Part shown: in pieces, positions 1-6,495 of the stretch
How positions within the stretch are numbered: the stretch's first letter is position 1
Layout: the number at the start of each line of letters is the position of its first letter
Assembly (NCBI GenBank): GCA_007132395.1
Contig: SLOR01000063.1
Coordinates: 1 to 6,495 of the forward strand
Source of the DNA: Bacteroidales bacterium
GTDB lineage: Bacteria; Bacteroidota; Bacteroidia; Bacteroidales; UBA7960
Direction of reading: 5' to 3'
Length of the DNA: 6,495 nucleotides
Notes under the pieces: model-generated
Told to the model about the DNA's origin: nothing
Database searches by the model: none
Seen by the model: only the letters and a program-made list of their open reading frames with translations
Program-made: the position numbers and the translations under genes

Positions 1-1
1 A

Positions 2-2626
2 TGGGGATTGGCCATGCGCCTTGATAGCACCATTGCTTTTCCACGACAGATGACTCTGGGTGCTATAAGCAGCGAAAGACTTATATATGAACTGGGGCTG
101 GAAATGGGATGGCAGGCAAGGAGAATGGGCATACATATTAACTTTTCTCCTGTTGTAGATGTAAACTCTAATCCAGCCAACCCTGTTATCAACTCACGCT
201 CCTTCGGCGAATGCCGCTATAACGTGGCCCGTAAAGGTATTGCCATGATGATGGGCATGCAGGATGCAGGCATCATAGCATGTGCCAAGCATTTCCCCGG
301 CCACGGAGATACCGATCTGGATTCGCATTACACCCTGCCGGTGATTCAGCATCCCTACCAGGAAATCGATTCGGTACATATATTTCCCTTCAGGCACCTT
401 ATAGATCAGGGTCTGCGTTCGGTGATGACGGCCCACCTGAATGTGCCGGCCCTGGACAGCACCCCCGGGATGCCATCAAGCCTCTCCTACCCTATTGTTA
501 CCGAATTGCTGCAGCATGAAATGGGCTTCAACGGCCTGGTGATTACCGATGCACTCAACATGAAAGGTGTGGTGGACTTCTACCACCGCGACCAACTGGA
601 AATACAGGCCTTGCTGGCCGGAAACGACATCCTGCTTATGCCCGAAAATGTTCCAAGGGCTATTGACAATATAAAAAAAGCTATGGACAGGGGCGAAATC
701 AGCGAGGAATTTATCAATCACAAATGCAAAAAGGTACTGTACTTTAAAGAGATGGCCGGACTGGCAAGAGGCAGGTTTATTTATCCGCATAACCTTTACC
801 AGGATTTGAATGCCCCCAGGGTACATAAAATAAACCGCAGGCTGGCAGAAGCTGCAATTACAGTAATTCAGAACGAGAACGACCTTCTTCCCTTGCGTCG
901 TCTCGACACCTTAAAAGTAGCCACACTGAGCATAGGATCATCGGTGGAAAACCCCTTCCAGTCCATGCTCAACAACTATCATCAGGTGGGCATGTACAGC
1001 ATTCCCAAAAACCATAATGCCCAGCAGGCAGAGGCTATCCTAAGACAATTGTCGGACTATAACCTGGTGATAGTATCGGTGCAGAACAACAGTATGGTGC
1101 CGGCAAGAAATTACGGAATAAATTCCCAGACCATTTCCCTGGTAAACCAGCTCTCGCAAATCAACAATGTGGTGTTAAATGTATTTGCCAATCCTTACAG
1201 CCTGCAAGCCTTTGGCCGTGAACTAATGAATGCACAGGCTATCATGGTTTCTTACCAGGACGGACGCGACTTCGAAGAAGCATCCGCACAGGTAATTTTC
1301 GGGGCATTGCCCGCCAGGGGCCGCCTGCCGGTTTCTATTCTGCCTTATTTTCCAATCTACACAGGCATTAACACCCCGGGGGGACTAAGAATAAAATACA
1401 TGAACCCCGAAGACGTGGGTGTAAACCCTGAAATGCTGCAAAGGGTTGATAGCATTGCCCTCAATGGTATAAAAGAAATGGCATATCCGGGTTGTCAGGT
1501 GGCAATTATAAAGGATGGAGCCATGATTTACAAGAAATCTTTTGGCCACCATACCTATGATAAAAAAGCGAGGGTTAGAAACTCGGATATTTACGACCTG
1601 GCCTCTCTCACGAAAGTTGTGGGAACTACCAGTGCCATGATGCGACTGGTTGATCAGGGGAAGCTCGATATTGACCAATCCCTTGGGCTTTATTTGCCCG
1701 TGGCACGGGGCACCAACAAGGAAAATCTGAACATCAGGGAAGTTCTGGCCCATCAGTCACGCTTACGTTCCTGGATTCCCTTCTACCTTAACACACTGGA
1801 AGAGGGAGCTCCTGCCAAACGATTTTACCACAACAAACAAACAGCCGATTTCACGGTGCAGGTGGCCGAAAACCTATTTCTGCATAAAAATTACAGGGAC
1901 AGCATTTTCCATTATCTCCTGGAATCAGATTTACTCAACCGCAAAAGATATATCTATTCGGATTTAGGATTTATTCTTTTTGCCGAAATGGTCAACAACA
2001 TAGAGGGCATCAGCCTCGACAACTACCTCTCTGAGTTTTTTTTTAAGCCTTTGGGTTTGCGCACCATGGGGTTTAACCCACTATATAACTTTGAAAGTGC
2101 GCGTATTGTTCCCAGTGAGCACGACACCCTTTTTCGCCGGCAAAATATAAGAGGCTACGTGCACGATCCCACAGCAGCTATGCTTGGAGGAGTAGCCGGC
2201 CACGCGGGGCTGTTTTCCAATGCCTCCGACCTGGCTGTTTTTATGCAAATGCTCCTGCAGGAAGGAAGCTACGGCGGGATTGATTATATTAAACCAGAAA
2301 CAATAAAAGAGTTTACCCGCACCCAGTATGCCGGCAACCAAAACCGCAGAGCCCTGGGGTTTGATAAACCCACCATCAGGGCAGCAGAGAGCAGTCCGGC
2401 AGCAAAAAGCGCTTCGGTGCAAAGCTATGGCCATAGCGGATTTACCGGCACCTACACCTGGGTTGACCCCAAGGAAAACCTCGTGTTTGTGTTTCTTTCC
2501 AACAGAGTGCAACCCGATGCTTCCAACAGAAAAATTTCCCAATTGAGTATTCGCACAGAAATTCATCAGGCAATATACGATGCTATTTATTTTCAACGAT
2601 TTATGCTGAATAATCGTTTGCCCTGA
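2..2626 (+). CDS. GH3 beta-N-acetylglucosaminidase (NagZ-type) fused to beta-lactamase/AmiE-type serine hydrolase, 5' partial
   Basis: Residues are numbered from the TTG at 8, which is an internal Leu codon: the frame is open to the window edge and reads WGLAMRLDS, a GH3 motif. By family length roughly 100 or more N-terminal residues, including any export signal, are missing. GH3 N-terminal domain, about 1-250: KHFPGHG with D105-S-H107 is the NagZ signature supplying the His-Asp general acid/base, and D181 in TDALNM is the predicted nucleophile. GH3 C-terminal-like domain, about 280-445, ends in ALPARGRLPVSI. Serine hydrolase domain, about 470-865: S533-L-T-K536 (SxxK), Y650-S-D and H809-S-G, all three catalytic motifs of class C beta-lactamase/PBP-like enzymes. 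Known of the families: in Bacillus subtilis, NagZ removes GlcNAc and the beta-lactamase-family AmiE then cleaves MurNAc-L-Ala. I infer that this fusion performs both muropeptide steps in the periplasm; the C-terminal module could instead be an esterase or peptidase. The domain calls are secure, the second activity is not. Confidence 0.93.
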   Translation, partial: WGLAMRLDSTIAFPRQMTLGAISSERLIYELGLEMGWQARRMGIHINFSPVVDVNSNPANPVINSRSFGECRYNVARKGIAMMMGMQDAGIIACAKHFPGHGDTDLDSHYTLPVIQHPYQEIDSVHIFPFRHLIDQGLRSVMTAHLNVPALDSTPGMPSSLSYPIVTELLQHEMGFNGLVITDALNMKGVVDFYHRDQLEIQALLAGNDILLMPENVPRAIDNIKKAMDRGEISEEFINHKCKKVLYFKEMAGLARGRFIYPHNLYQDLNAPRVHKINRRLAEAAITVIQNENDLLPLRRLDTLKVATLSIGSSVENPFQSMLNNYHQVGMYSIPKNHNAQQAEAILRQLSDYNLVIVSVQNNSMVPARNYGINSQTISLVNQLSQINNVVLNVFANPYSLQAFGRELMNAQAIMVSYQDGRDFEEASAQVIFGALPARGRLPVSILPYFPIYTGINTPGGLRIKYMNPEDVGVNPEMLQRVDSIALNGIKEMAYPGCQVAIIKDGAMIYKKSFGHHTYDKKARVRNSDIYDLASLTKVVGTTSAMMRLVDQGKLDIDQSLGLYLPVARGTNKENLNIREVLAHQSRLRSWIPFYLNTLEEGAPAKRFYHNKQTADFTVQVAENLFLHKNYRDSIFHYLLESDLLNRKRYIYSDLGFILFAEMVNNIEGISLDNYLSEFFFKPLGLRTMGFNPLYNFESARIVPSEHDTLFRRQNIRGYVHDPTAAMLGGVAGHAGLFSNASDLAVFMQMLLQEGSYGGIDYIKPETIKEFTRTQYAGNQNRRALGFDKPTIRAAESSPAAKSASVQSYGHSGFTGTYTWVDPKENLVFVFLSNRVQPDASNRKISQLSIRTEIHQAIYDAIYFQRFMLNNRLP

Positions 2627-2652
2627 TTGTTTCAGAACTTAATATAACTACT

Positions 2653-3318
2653 ATGACCGAAAATTATCCGACTATCATTGAATGGATAGGCTATGTGGGC
2701 TCTGTCCTTATTGCTGTTTCACTCATGATGAGCTCCATCGTCAAGTTAAGATGGATTAACCTTCTTGGTGCCAGTATTTTTTCAGCCTACGGATTCATTA
2801 TCGGAGCCATGCCTGTGGCCTTTTTGAATCTTTTCATCTCTATCATCAACATTTACTATCTATACAAAATTTACAATACCCACGATTTTTTGAAAATCCT
2901 GCACATCCGAAAGGAAAACAAGTACCTGGATTTCTTCCTTGACTACTATCACCAGGATATCAATCATTTTTTCCCGGGCTTTTATGAAAGCTTTAAGAAT
3001 CAGCTCTACGAAGATAAAAACCTGCTATGCTTTCTGGTTATTCGCAATGCCAATGTTGCCGGGATTTTCATCGGCAGAAAAGTAAAAGAAAACGAGCTGC
3101 ATGTTGAAATCGATTTTGCCGTACCCGAGTACCGGGATTTAAAATCCGGCAACTATGTATATGGGCAGAATCATAAATACTTCGAAAACCTTGGAATAAA
3201 ACGCCTGAGCGCTATTCCCAAAAACAAGAAGCACTATGAATATTTAAAAAAGATGGGCTTCCTGGAGCAAAAGGATTTAGATGACAAAGTGATGCTTGTG
3301 AAGGAAATGATACAATAA
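2653..3318 (+). CDS. YgjV-like three-helix membrane protein with C-terminal GNAT-like domain
   Basis: 221 residues. Three hydrophobic segments at about 9-27, 33-51 and 54-73 resemble the N-terminal half of YgjV-family inner membrane proteins. The positive loop K31-L-R33 between helices 1 and 2 and the basic residues after helix 3 place the N-terminus outside and the C-terminal domain in the cytoplasm. Residues about 85-218 look like a GNAT acyltransferase fold: a VEIDFAV strand (151-157), then VPEYRDLKSGNYVY, where a loop and helix would bind acetyl-CoA, then N191-KKHYEYLKKMGF, matching the late GNAT pattern N...Y.k.GF. The usual Q/R-x-x-G-x-G/A loop is not intact (only one Gly is present), so activity is uncertain. 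The substrate is unknown. The ATG lies 26 bp after the previous stop, so co-transcription with the fusion enzyme is plausible. No Shine-Dalgarno is visible, as is usual in Bacteroidota. The gene is confident, the YgjV likeness moderate, and the GNAT assignment rests on pattern reading only. Confidence 0.85.
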   Translation: MTENYPTIIEWIGYVGSVLIAVSLMMSSIVKLRWINLLGASIFSAYGFIIGAMPVAFLNLFISIINIYYLYKIYNTHDFLKILHIRKENKYLDFFLDYYHQDINHFFPGFYESFKNQLYEDKNLLCFLVIRNANVAGIFIGRKVKENELHVEIDFAVPEYRDLKSGNYVYGQNHKYFENLGIKRLSAIPKNKKHYEYLKKMGFLEQKDLDDKVMLVKEMIQ

Positions 3319-3330
3319 TATATAGTAACT

Positions 3331-3338
3331 CAGATTTG
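3331..3338 (+). promoter_or_regulatory. Possible Bacteroidota -7 promoter element
   Basis: CAGATTTG, followed by TACC, matches the Bacteroidota -7 consensus TAnnTTTG at all but the first position and lies 18 bp before the ATG of the five-helix membrane protein. A transcript from here would have a very short leader. No TTTG -33 element is seen at the expected distance, so this is weak and transcription may simply read through from upstream. Confidence 0.25.
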
Positions 3339-3356
3339 TACCTTAAAAACCGGTTT

Positions 3357-4154
3357 ATGAAAAAAACCTTACTCTGGATTTTCGCCATTGTATTTACCCT
3401 ATCCACAGCCATTTATCAACGCATGACCGGCCCCACCAAACCAGCCAGGGGCAATGTGGAACTGGCCGAAGAGAATATCTCCTACAGGCTTATTCGTTCT
3501 TACCCCCGCCCTACCGATGCTCCTGTGAGGGTAAAAGTAGAGAATGATCAGATTACGGGTACTTTTATTTACAAGAGAACCCCAAGTTTTGATGATTGGA
3601 CCAGAGATGAGATGGTGAGAGAAGGTGAATATCTTATCGCCTATATTCCTCAGCAACCTCCTGCAGGAAAGGTGATGTACCAGATTAGCCTGCACAAGGC
3701 CGATGAACAGGTTAAGCTAACCGAAAGCCCGCTGGTAATACGTTTCCGGGGCGATGTGCCTGCATGGGCCATGATACCCCACATCCTTTTTATGTTTCTG
3801 GCCATGTTGCTCAGCACAAGAGCCGGGCTGGCAGCTATTTTCGCAGAAAAAACCTTCAGGCTGACTCTCTTCACCCTTGTTACCCTGGTGCTGGGAGGGC
3901 TGGTACTTGGGCCCATTGTGCAGAAATTTGCTTTTGGCGACTGGTGGACAGGCTGGCCCATGGGCACCGACCTAACCGATAACAAAACCGCGCTGGCATT
4001 TCTTTTCTGGGCCTATGCCATGGTAAAGGTTTACAAAAACAACTACCACCGTGGCTGGGTGCTTGCCGCCTCCATTATTCTCTTACTGGTATATATGATA
4101 CCGCACAGCCTTATGGGCTCTGAGATAGATTTTACGCAAGAGGTAATTCCATAA
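3357..4154 (+). CDS. Five-helix membrane protein with extracytoplasmic beta domain, unknown function
   Basis: 265 residues from the ATG at 3357. A TTG at 3336 would add seven residues but overlaps the possible promoter element, and the ATG gives a clean MKKTLLW start. I do not recognise a named family. Helix 1 (about 4-20) is an uncleaved anchor. Residues about 21-135 are polar, with alternating strand patterns (YRLIR, VRVKVEN, GTFIYKR, EYLIAYIP, KVMYQISLHKA), suggesting an Ig-like or FixH-like beta-sandwich outside the cytoplasm. Helices 2-5 lie at about 137-158, 168-188, 211-226 and 233-252. Basic loops STRAGLAAIFAEKTFR and KVYKNNYHR fall on the inside, giving N-in/C-out topology. The external loop FGDWWTGWPMGTDLTDNK (193-210) is dense in Trp, Gly and Asp and looks functionally constrained. 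H141 and H250, each in an IPH context, both sit near the outer face. The gene is 38 bp downstream of the YgjV-like gene and is followed by a strong terminator. Confidence 0.85.
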   Translation: MKKTLLWIFAIVFTLSTAIYQRMTGPTKPARGNVELAEENISYRLIRSYPRPTDAPVRVKVENDQITGTFIYKRTPSFDDWTRDEMVREGEYLIAYIPQQPPAGKVMYQISLHKADEQVKLTESPLVIRFRGDVPAWAMIPHILFMFLAMLLSTRAGLAAIFAEKTFRLTLFTLVTLVLGGLVLGPIVQKFAFGDWWTGWPMGTDLTDNKTALAFLFWAYAMVKVYKNNYHRGWVLAASIILLLVYMIPHSLMGSEIDFTQEVIP

Positions 4155-4262
4155 CAAATAGCTAATTAGCATAGCATATACAAAAAAAGCCCTGCTTGCT
4201 GCAGGGCTTTTTTTGTGGCAGCTTTATTATGCATTTTTTAGCTGCTATATTATTTTATTGTA
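4155..4262. other. Convergent intergenic region, 108 bp
   Basis: This AT-rich spacer lies between the stop codons of the five-helix membrane gene and secA. It contains the bidirectional terminator and, upstream of it, a perfect 10-bp palindrome GCTAATTAGC at 4161-4170 with no evident role. I see no small ORF, tRNA or repeat family in it. Confidence 0.8.
4182..4214. terminator. Bidirectional Rho-independent terminator between convergent genes
   Basis: GCCCTGC (4189-4195), loop TTGCT (4196-4200) and GCAGGGC (4201-4207) form a perfect 7-bp GC-rich stem. It is flanked by seven A on the left (4182-4188) and seven T on the right (4208-4214). Each strand therefore reads as hairpin plus U-tract. The hairpin starts 27 bp after the stop of the five-helix membrane gene and ends 48 bp past the secA stop, so it can end transcription from both directions. 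Confidence 0.93.
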
Positions 4263-6495
4263 TCATTGTCCGTGACATTGTTTGAATTTCTTGCCGCTTC
4301 CGCAGGGGCAAGGTTCATTGCGTCCTACTTTCTTTTCTACCCTTACCGGCTCAGCTTTACCTCTACTGTCACGACCGGGGATATCGCTTCTGCCTGCACT
4401 CAGTTTACTCATATCGGTACGCCCGGGTGCTTCGGCAGCTTTAACCTGCGAGGGATCCTTGATGGGAATCTGCGATTTAAGCAGGAAGGAGATGATATCC
4501 TTGTTTACCTTCTGGAGCATCTGCTTGAAAAGCTCAAATGATTCAAACTTGTAAATAAGCAGCGGATCTTTCTGTTCGTAGGCGGCACCCTGAACTGATT
4601 GTTTCAGGTCGTCCATCTCGCGCAGGTGCTCTTTCCAGGAATTATCAATAATTGCAAGAGTAAGTCCTTTCTCGATGGCCAGTACCACGTCACGTCCTTC
4701 TGTTTCGTAGGATTTTTGCAGGTTGGCCAGTACGTTCATGGTTTTCACCCCGTCGGTAACTGGTATGGCAATATTTTCGAAACGCTCACCTGCGTTTTCA
4801 TGTACATCTTTGATTACCGGGAATACCATGCCGGCAATGGTTTGCATTTTTTCCCTGTATCTTACTGCAGCCAGTTCAAAAACCTGCTCGGTAAGTTTTG
4901 ATGACCTTGTATCGATAAAAGCCTGCTCATCGAATGGAATCTCGAGGCCCAGATTACGGAGCATCTCCATCTTAAACCCTTCGTAGTCGCCGTTGTCCTG
5001 GAATTCAATGATAGTTTGCTCGCACACATCGTACAGCATATTCGACAGGTCAACAGCAAGGCGTTCGCCGAAGAGGGCATTGCGTCTCTTCTTGTAAATA
5101 ACTTCGCGTTGGGCGTTCATCACGTCGTCGTACTCCAGCAGTCGCTTCCTGATACCAAAGTTATTCTCCTCTACCTTTTTCTGGGCGCGCTCAATGGAGT
5201 TGGTAATCATGGAGTGCTGGATCATTTCTCCTTCTTGTAGTCCCAGGCGGTCCATGATTCGGCTGATACGATCAGAGCCGAACAAACGCATCAGGTCGTC
5301 TTCCAGCGACACGAAGAACTGGGAAGAACCGGGGTCACCCTGACGTCCTGCCCTACCCCGCAACTGGCGGTCTACACGACGTGATTCGTGGCGCTCGGTA
5401 CCAATGATGGCCAAACCGCCGGCTTCTTTTACTCCGGCACCCAACTTAATGTCGGTACCCCTACCTGCCATGTTGGTAGCGATGGTAACATTGCCCGGGC
5501 GACCGGCCTCTGCAACCACCTGCGCTTCACGCTGGTGTTGCTTGGCGTTAAGGATGTTATGTTTTATCTTGCGCAGGTTGAGCATCTTGCTCAGCAACTC
5601 AGATATTTCTACTGATGTGGTACCTACCAGTACCGGGCGTCCCTGCTCTACCAGGCTGACAATTTCATCAATTGAAGCGTTGTATTTTTCACGTTTGGTT
5701 TTATACACCAAATCTTCCCGGTCATCGCGTATGATAGGACGGTGGGTGGGAATAACCACGACATCCAGTTTGTAAATATTCCAGAGTTCTCCGGCTTCTG
5801 TTTCTGCCGTACCCGTCATACCGGCAAGCTTGCCGTACATACGGAAATAGTTCTGCAGGGTAATGGTGGCATAGGTTTGAGTAACGGCCTCTACCTTAAC
5901 GTTCTCTTTGGCTTCTATGGCCTGGTGAAGCCCATCGGAGTAGCGGCGCCCCTCCATGATACGACCGGTTTGCTCATCCACAATCTTCACCTTGTTATCC
6001 ATGATAACGTATTCGGTGTCTTTTTCGAATAGTGCATAGGCTTTGAGCAACTGGTTGATGGTATGCACCCTTTCTGACTTGGCAGAGTAGTCGCTGAGTA
6101 ACTGGCTTTTCTTTTCCAGCCTTTCTTTTTCCGAGAGGTTACTTTTTTCCAGGTCGGCAACCTCTGCACCAATATCGGGAAGGATAAAGAAGTAGGGGTC
6201 GTCGGAAGCACTGGTAATCAAATCAATTCCTTTGTCTGTCAGTTCAATGACATTATTTTTCTCCTCAATAACAAAAAACAGCTCATCGTCAATGATGTGC
6301 ATATGCTTGCTCTGCTCCTGCATATAAAAGTTTTCGGTTTTTTGCAGGATGGTTTTTATACCGGGTTCCGAAAGAAACTTGATAAGTGCTTTATTTTTCG
6401 GCAATCCTCTGTAGCAACGCAAAAGAAGTTCTCCTCCTTTTTTCTCATCGCCCTTTTCTCCGTCTTTGAGTAATTTTTTAGCTTCCGAAAGCAAA
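4263..6495 (-). CDS. secA: Preprotein translocase ATPase SecA, 5' partial
   Basis: SecA is the cytoplasmic ATPase that drives unfolded preproteins through SecYEG. The frame runs off the window; the TTG at 6492-6494 (residue 1 here) is an internal Leu codon, so the N-terminal part with Walker A and B is missing, about one third of a Bacteroidota SecA. Residues 1-90 (AKKLL... to NVIELTDKGIDLI) form the extra segment seen in Bacteroidota SecA but not in E. coli. The preprotein cross-linking region follows, to about 230, with TGRIMEGRRYSDGLHQAIE and YGKLAGMTGTAETEA. NBD2, about 245-410, has VLVGTTSVE, TNMAGRGTDIKLG (340-352) and GTERHESRRVDRQLRGRAGRQGD, the last including the arginine-finger region. 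Helical scaffold and wing domains span about 430-675, with DNSWKEHLREMDDLKQSV (617-634). A flexible linker (about 680-722) precedes the SEC-C zinc tail: C729-P-C731 and C740-H741, which binds SecB or ribosomes in other bacteria. It is intact over the visible length and ends at a TGA at 4263-4265. Confidence 0.98.
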   Translation of the reverse strand, partial: LLSEAKKLLKDGEKGDEKKGGELLLRCYRGLPKNKALIKFLSEPGIKTILQKTENFYMQEQSKHMHIIDDELFFVIEEKNNVIELTDKGIDLITSASDDPYFFILPDIGAEVADLEKSNLSEKERLEKKSQLLSDYSAKSERVHTINQLLKAYALFEKDTEYVIMDNKVKIVDEQTGRIMEGRRYSDGLHQAIEAKENVKVEAVTQTYATITLQNYFRMYGKLAGMTGTAETEAGELWNIYKLDVVVIPTHRPIIRDDREDLVYKTKREKYNASIDEIVSLVEQGRPVLVGTTSVEISELLSKMLNLRKIKHNILNAKQHQREAQVVAEAGRPGNVTIATNMAGRGTDIKLGAGVKEAGGLAIIGTERHESRRVDRQLRGRAGRQGDPGSSQFFVSLEDDLMRLFGSDRISRIMDRLGLQEGEMIQHSMITNSIERAQKKVEENNFGIRKRLLEYDDVMNAQREVIYKKRRNALFGERLAVDLSNMLYDVCEQTIIEFQDNGDYEGFKMEMLRNLGLEIPFDEQAFIDTRSSKLTEQVFELAAVRYREKMQTIAGMVFPVIKDVHENAGERFENIAIPVTDGVKTMNVLANLQKSYETEGRDVVLAIEKGLTLAIIDNSWKEHLREMDDLKQSVQGAAYEQKDPLLIYKFESFELFKQMLQKVNKDIISFLLKSQIPIKDPSQVKAAEAPGRTDMSKLSAGRSDIPGRDSRGKAEPVRVEKKVGRNEPCPCGSGKKFKQCHGQ
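4266..4322 (-). other. SecA C-terminal SEC-C zinc-binding motif
   Basis: This stretch encodes the last 19 residues, starting GRNEPCPCGSG and ending KQCHGQ, with ligands in the order C-x-C-x8-C-H. All four zinc ligands are present and the spacing is canonical, so the tail should fold and bind zinc. Confidence 0.93.

Noticed and set aside
8..10. TTG as the start of the GH3 fusion gene
   Set aside because: The upstream codons TGG GGA continue the conserved WGLAMRLDS motif, so the true start lies before the window.
1385..1753. Possible break between the GH3 and serine hydrolase parts, suggesting two genes joined by error
   Set aside because: The frame is continuous through the linker, with no overlapping start or stop, and this fusion is a known arrangement in the phylum.
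2081..2596. 171-codon open frame on the minus strand inside the serine hydrolase domain
   Set aside because: Fully antisense to a well-supported domain, Cys/Gly-rich translation with no recognisable motif; a coding shadow.
3336..3338. TTG as an alternative start for the five-helix membrane protein
   Set aside because: It adds a basic MYLKNRF ahead of a clean MKKTLLW anchor and coincides with a promoter-like TTTG; the ATG at 3357 is better.
4161..4170. Perfect palindrome GCTAATTAGC
   Set aside because: Only 10 bp in AT-rich spacer, between a stop codon and a terminator, with no second copy; likely chance rather than an operator.
6492..6494. TTG as the start of secA
   Set aside because: The ATPase Walker motifs are absent and the frame is open to the edge; this is an internal Leu codon of a truncated gene.
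1..6495. Search for CRISPR arrays, insertion sequences, tRNA/rRNA genes or a defence system
   Set aside because: No direct repeat arrays, transposase motifs, inverted-repeat ends or structured RNA genes seen; the content is housekeeping and envelope genes.

Overview
The window looks like ordinary chromosomal DNA of a member of the Bacteroidota, probably a Bacteroidales-like lineage. Three things support this: the downstream SecA carries the long extra segment typical of Bacteroidota SecA; the first gene is the GH3 plus serine-hydrolase fusion common in that phylum; and no start codon has a clear Shine-Dalgarno sequence, the upstream regions being AT-rich instead. This assignment comes from reading family signatures, not from a database search.

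Layout: three plus-strand genes face one minus-strand gene. (1) Positions 2-2626 hold most of a two-domain enzyme, a NagZ-type glycoside hydrolase family 3 module followed by a beta-lactamase/AmiE-type serine hydrolase module; its N-terminus lies outside the window. (2) Positions 2653-3318, 26 bp later, encode a small membrane protein with three predicted helices (YgjV-like) and a cytoplasmic GNAT-like domain. (3) Positions 3357-4154 encode a five-helix membrane protein of unknown function with an extracytoplasmic beta-rich domain. (4) Positions 4263-6495 on the minus strand encode the C-terminal two thirds of the preprotein translocase ATPase SecA, including the zinc-binding tail. A strong symmetric hairpin at 4182-4214 lies between the convergent genes and can terminate transcription from both sides.

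How they relate: genes 1-3 are closely spaced and co-directional, so at least 1 and 2 may be co-transcribed. Gene 1 fits muropeptide breakdown outside the cytoplasm. Genes 2 and 3 are envelope proteins without assigned roles, and nothing in the sequence ties them mechanistically to gene 1. SecA is housekeeping.

I found no mobile element, CRISPR array, tRNA or rRNA, and no convincing new multi-gene system. The most interesting items are the single-chain NagZ-AmiE-like fusion, the membrane-tethered GNAT-like protein and the uncharacterised five-helix protein. No gene-free stretch exceeds 108 bp.
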